From the NCBI GenBank assembly GCA_016707605.1, contig JADJHJ010000012.1, forward strand, positions 163,242 to 227,241: DNA of 64,000 nucleotides, given 5' to 3'. How positions within the stretch are numbered: the first letter of the stretch is position 1; the number at the start of each line of letters is the position of its first letter. The stretch comes from Candidatus Promineofilum glycogenicum. Its GTDB lineage: Bacteria; Chloroflexota; Anaerolineae; Promineifilales; Promineifilaceae. Below the pieces are notes generated by a model that worked only from the letters and a program-made list of their open reading frames with translations, was not told the DNA's origin and did not search any database. This document shows positions 62,381 through 64,000 of the stretch, in pieces. The position numbers and the translations under genes were made by a program.

Positions 62381-63022
62381 CTACGGCCGTTTATCGGGTA
62401 AGGTCATCGCCCTCAACAAAAATATCCCCGCCAACAACAGACACACCCCACCTCCCACCATCGCCATCCAATACTCCGGCGTCGTTTCTTCCCACGAGTT
62501 CCAGAGCCACGTCCACTTCACCGTGAGCTCTGGGGCGACGAGTAGGATGAGCGCCAGCCCGGCGGCGGCCAGCAGCAAGGCGAAAAACAGCAGCTTGCCC
62601 CGTTGCCCGGATGCGGTCGACGGCGAAGCGCCTGGTTGAACGTTGGCCGGCCGGCCAGGGCCTGAAGATGGCGACGCCTGATTCCAGGCGACGGGCGGCC
62701 TGCCGGCGGCGACCGGCTCCATCTTCCAGGGGTTGGGCGTAACGGTACGCTCGATGGGGGCGTCAGCGCCAGACGACAGTGGCGTGGGCAGAAAGGGGGG
62801 ATCGACTGGGCCGGCCGATGGCTCGAACGTCCAGGGATTGCGCCCGACTGCCACAGCCGAAGGCGGTGCGTCATCACTTGACCGGGCCGGGACTGGCGGT
62901 AGAGAGGGCTTGACCGGCGTGGTTTCAACGGCGGCCGGCGCGCCGCGCAGGGCTTGGCCGCAGAAAGCACAGAAGTTCGCTGTGGGTTTGGCCGGACGGC
63001 CGCAATTGGGGCAATAGGCCAT
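62381..63022 (-). CDS. Zinc-ribbon membrane protein
   Basis: 213 residues. MAYCPNCGRPAKPTANFCAF C-G-Q-A is a zinc ribbon (two CxxC pairs). A disordered Pro/Ser/Ala-rich middle (about 35-150) with two NPW-(T/K)-(F/M)-EP copies precedes two helices: LLFFALLLAAAGLALILLVA and YWMAMVGGGVCLLLAGIFLL. Sits 16 bases upstream of the WD40 gene on the same strand. Function unknown. Confidence 0.78.
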   Translation of the reverse strand: MAYCPNCGRPAKPTANFCAFCGQALRGAPAAVETTPVKPSLPPVPARSSDDAPPSAVAVGRNPWTFEPSAGPVDPPFLPTPLSSGADAPIERTVTPNPWKMEPVAAGRPPVAWNQASPSSGPGRPANVQPGASPSTASGQRGKLLFFALLLAAAGLALILLVAPELTVKWTWLWNSWEETTPEYWMAMVGGGVCLLLAGIFLLRAMTLPDKRP

Positions 63023-63081
63023 CGTTTCTCTCCAGGGTGATTTAGGCGGAGTAAAGAGGTGTGCCTCGCCTTGGCCCGACG

Positions 63082-63369
63082 TCACAGCGCCTTATGACAC
63101 TTAGGGCACTTCGCTGCATCTGCGGCAACGATGGCCAGGCAATGGGGACACCGCTTAACCTTGCCTTCGTATAGCAGTTGATTGGTAGGGTTACTGGGCC
63201 TGCTTTTCGCGCCCTTGGCGAAGAGCGCCGCCGGCAGAGCGATAATAAAGAGTAGTGTGCCAAAGACCCACCACTCGACAAAACTCAGACCCTTGCTCCT
63301 GGCGATGGCGGCAGGGATGAGTCCCAGCACGATGGCCAGACCCAGCGATAGTAACAGTGACTCCTCCAT
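63082..63369 (-). CDS. Small membrane protein with C-terminal zinc ribbon
   Basis: 95 residues. Two hydrophobic segments (LLLSLGLAIVLGLIPAAIA, WWVFGTLLFIIALPAALFA) and a C-terminal zinc ribbon CPHCLAIVAADAAKCPKCHK. It overlaps the upstream gene by one base (TGATG), so the two are coupled; ATG 63369 has GGGAG upstream. Function unknown. Confidence 0.78.
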   Translation of the reverse strand: MEESLLLSLGLAIVLGLIPAAIARSKGLSFVEWWVFGTLLFIIALPAALFAKGAKSRPSNPTNQLLYEGKVKRCPHCLAIVAADAAKCPKCHKAL

Positions 63370-63962
63370 CACACGCTCCCAACCATAGCCTCAGGGGTCA
63401 GGCATCTCATCAGGGCCTTCATGGTGCCGGTCATGTAGTTGTGAACATCGCGCGGCAGACGGGGTATCTCGCCATAGACCTGGTGATTGCTTTCATCACC
63501 GATCAAAATTGTGCCACCGCCGCCCTTCATGCGGAATACGCCAAACAGTCCAAAACCGTTGCTCTGAATAGAACCAAGTACGACGGGGTCGATTTCCTGA
63601 GCAACCAGGCACAGGATGAAGCACTTGCCCATGACCCAGCTTTGAGCCTGTTTGTTCATCTGTTTAAAGCTGTCGGCCCAGACTGTGGTCGCCTCCGAAT
63701 CCAGCAGGGGCATGAATTTCACTAAGACATTCCACTGAACCATACCTAGCGCTTTTCTAGAACCGACACAATTGAACTCCATGCCCATGTAGCTGCCGGG
63801 GCCAACATTTTTCCAGCCGGCTCTTGCCAGTCCTCCTATCAGGCAGGGCATGTCCACTGACGTTCCCCGGGTTGTGGCTGGTTGCGCGACCGGTTGGCCG
63901 CAATGCGGACAGAATTTTGCTGTGTCCCTGATCGTTTGGCCGCAGGTGGTACAGAAGGTCAT
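63369..63962 (-). CDS. Zinc-ribbon protein with unknown C-terminal domain
   Basis: 197 residues. A zinc ribbon at the N-terminus (FCTTCGQTIRDTAKFCPHCG) and a C-terminal domain with WVMGKCFILCLVAQEIDPVV, LFGVFRMKGGGGTILIGDE and VYGEIPRLPRDVHNYMTGTM that I do not recognise. No helix membrane segment. First gene of the four-gene run; starts at ATG 63962, 38 bases from the window edge. Confidence 0.75.
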   Translation of the reverse strand: MTFCTTCGQTIRDTAKFCPHCGQPVAQPATTRGTSVDMPCLIGGLARAGWKNVGPGSYMGMEFNCVGSRKALGMVQWNVLVKFMPLLDSEATTVWADSFKQMNKQAQSWVMGKCFILCLVAQEIDPVVLGSIQSNGFGLFGVFRMKGGGGTILIGDESNHQVYGEIPRLPRDVHNYMTGTMKALMRCLTPEAMVGSV

Positions 63963-64000
63963 AGCGAATTTGCCTGGCAAGACCCTACGTCGTTGAGTGA

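Overview
The window looks like high-GC Chloroflexota chromosome (filamentous Anaerolineae type), and the closest match I recall is 'Candidatus Promineofilum' or a near relative. The grounds are a RuBisCO large subunit with no small-subunit gene next to phosphoribulokinase and class II aldolase, a Sec/lipoprotein clade II nitrous-oxide reductase with its nos genes, many Thr/Pro-linker lipoproteins, PA14 and beta-helix surface proteins, and extended -10 promoters of the TGnTATAAT type. The assignment rests on recognition of gene families, not on a database search.

Layout. 1-8.1 kb: two GNAT acetyltransferases; a translationally coupled trio of lipoprotein, MGDG-synthase-like glycosyltransferase and GH1 glycosidase; two exported proteins. 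8.1-14.7 kb: MFS transporter, ABC solute-binding lipoprotein, PfkB kinase, and a cytochrome P450 divergent from a TetR regulator. 14.7-20 kb: Uma2 nuclease, GyrI-like protein, CoA-binding protein, a DUF433/DUF5615 toxin-antitoxin-like pair and an Lhr-type DEXH helicase. 20.5-26.8 kb: three secreted proteins sharing a repeated module with the signature FDGSDVGL, then a DUF3054 membrane protein. 26.8-28.8 kb: a gene broken by a G-rich tract, and a PdeM-like phosphoesterase. 28.9-32.9 kb: Calvin-cycle cluster rbcL-prk-fba (minus strand) with a recognisable promoter and a CRP/FNR-like palindrome. 33-36.8 kb: small lipoprotein, arginase-family protein, two PA14+SH3 proteins. 37-48.3 kb: Crp/Fnr-type regulator, nosZ, a NosB-like protein, nosD, nosF, nosY, nosL, a c-type cytochrome lipoprotein, a DUF1858-like protein, a cupin and three membrane proteins. 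48.4-59 kb: a small membrane protein, a giant beta-helix surface protein, class IV aminotransferase, lipoprotein, an EcoRI-methylase/HNH chimera, pyrE and a Pat-like acyl-CoA synthetase/acetyltransferase. 59.2-64 kb: a minus-strand run of four zinc-ribbon proteins ending in a WD40 protein.

How it fits together. PRK, RuBisCO and aldolase are Calvin-cycle steps, and the nos genes reduce N2O. A Crp/Fnr-family gene directly upstream of nosZ and a CRP/FNR-like palindrome at the rbcL promoter suggest redox control of both, which is inference. Many other genes make surface or exported proteins, as expected for a sheathed filament.

The most unusual feature is the density of palindromic repeats, at least ten families (A-J here). 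They fill most intergenic gaps, often supply the stop codon of the adjacent gene, and in several places lie in frame inside coding sequences (helicase twice, phosphoesterase, aminotransferase, GH1), resembling Rickettsia palindromic elements. Several homopolymeric G/C tracts and single-base frameshifts point to consensus errors, some of them at repeats; affected genes are flagged. I saw no rRNA, tRNA, CRISPR array, transposase or prophage.
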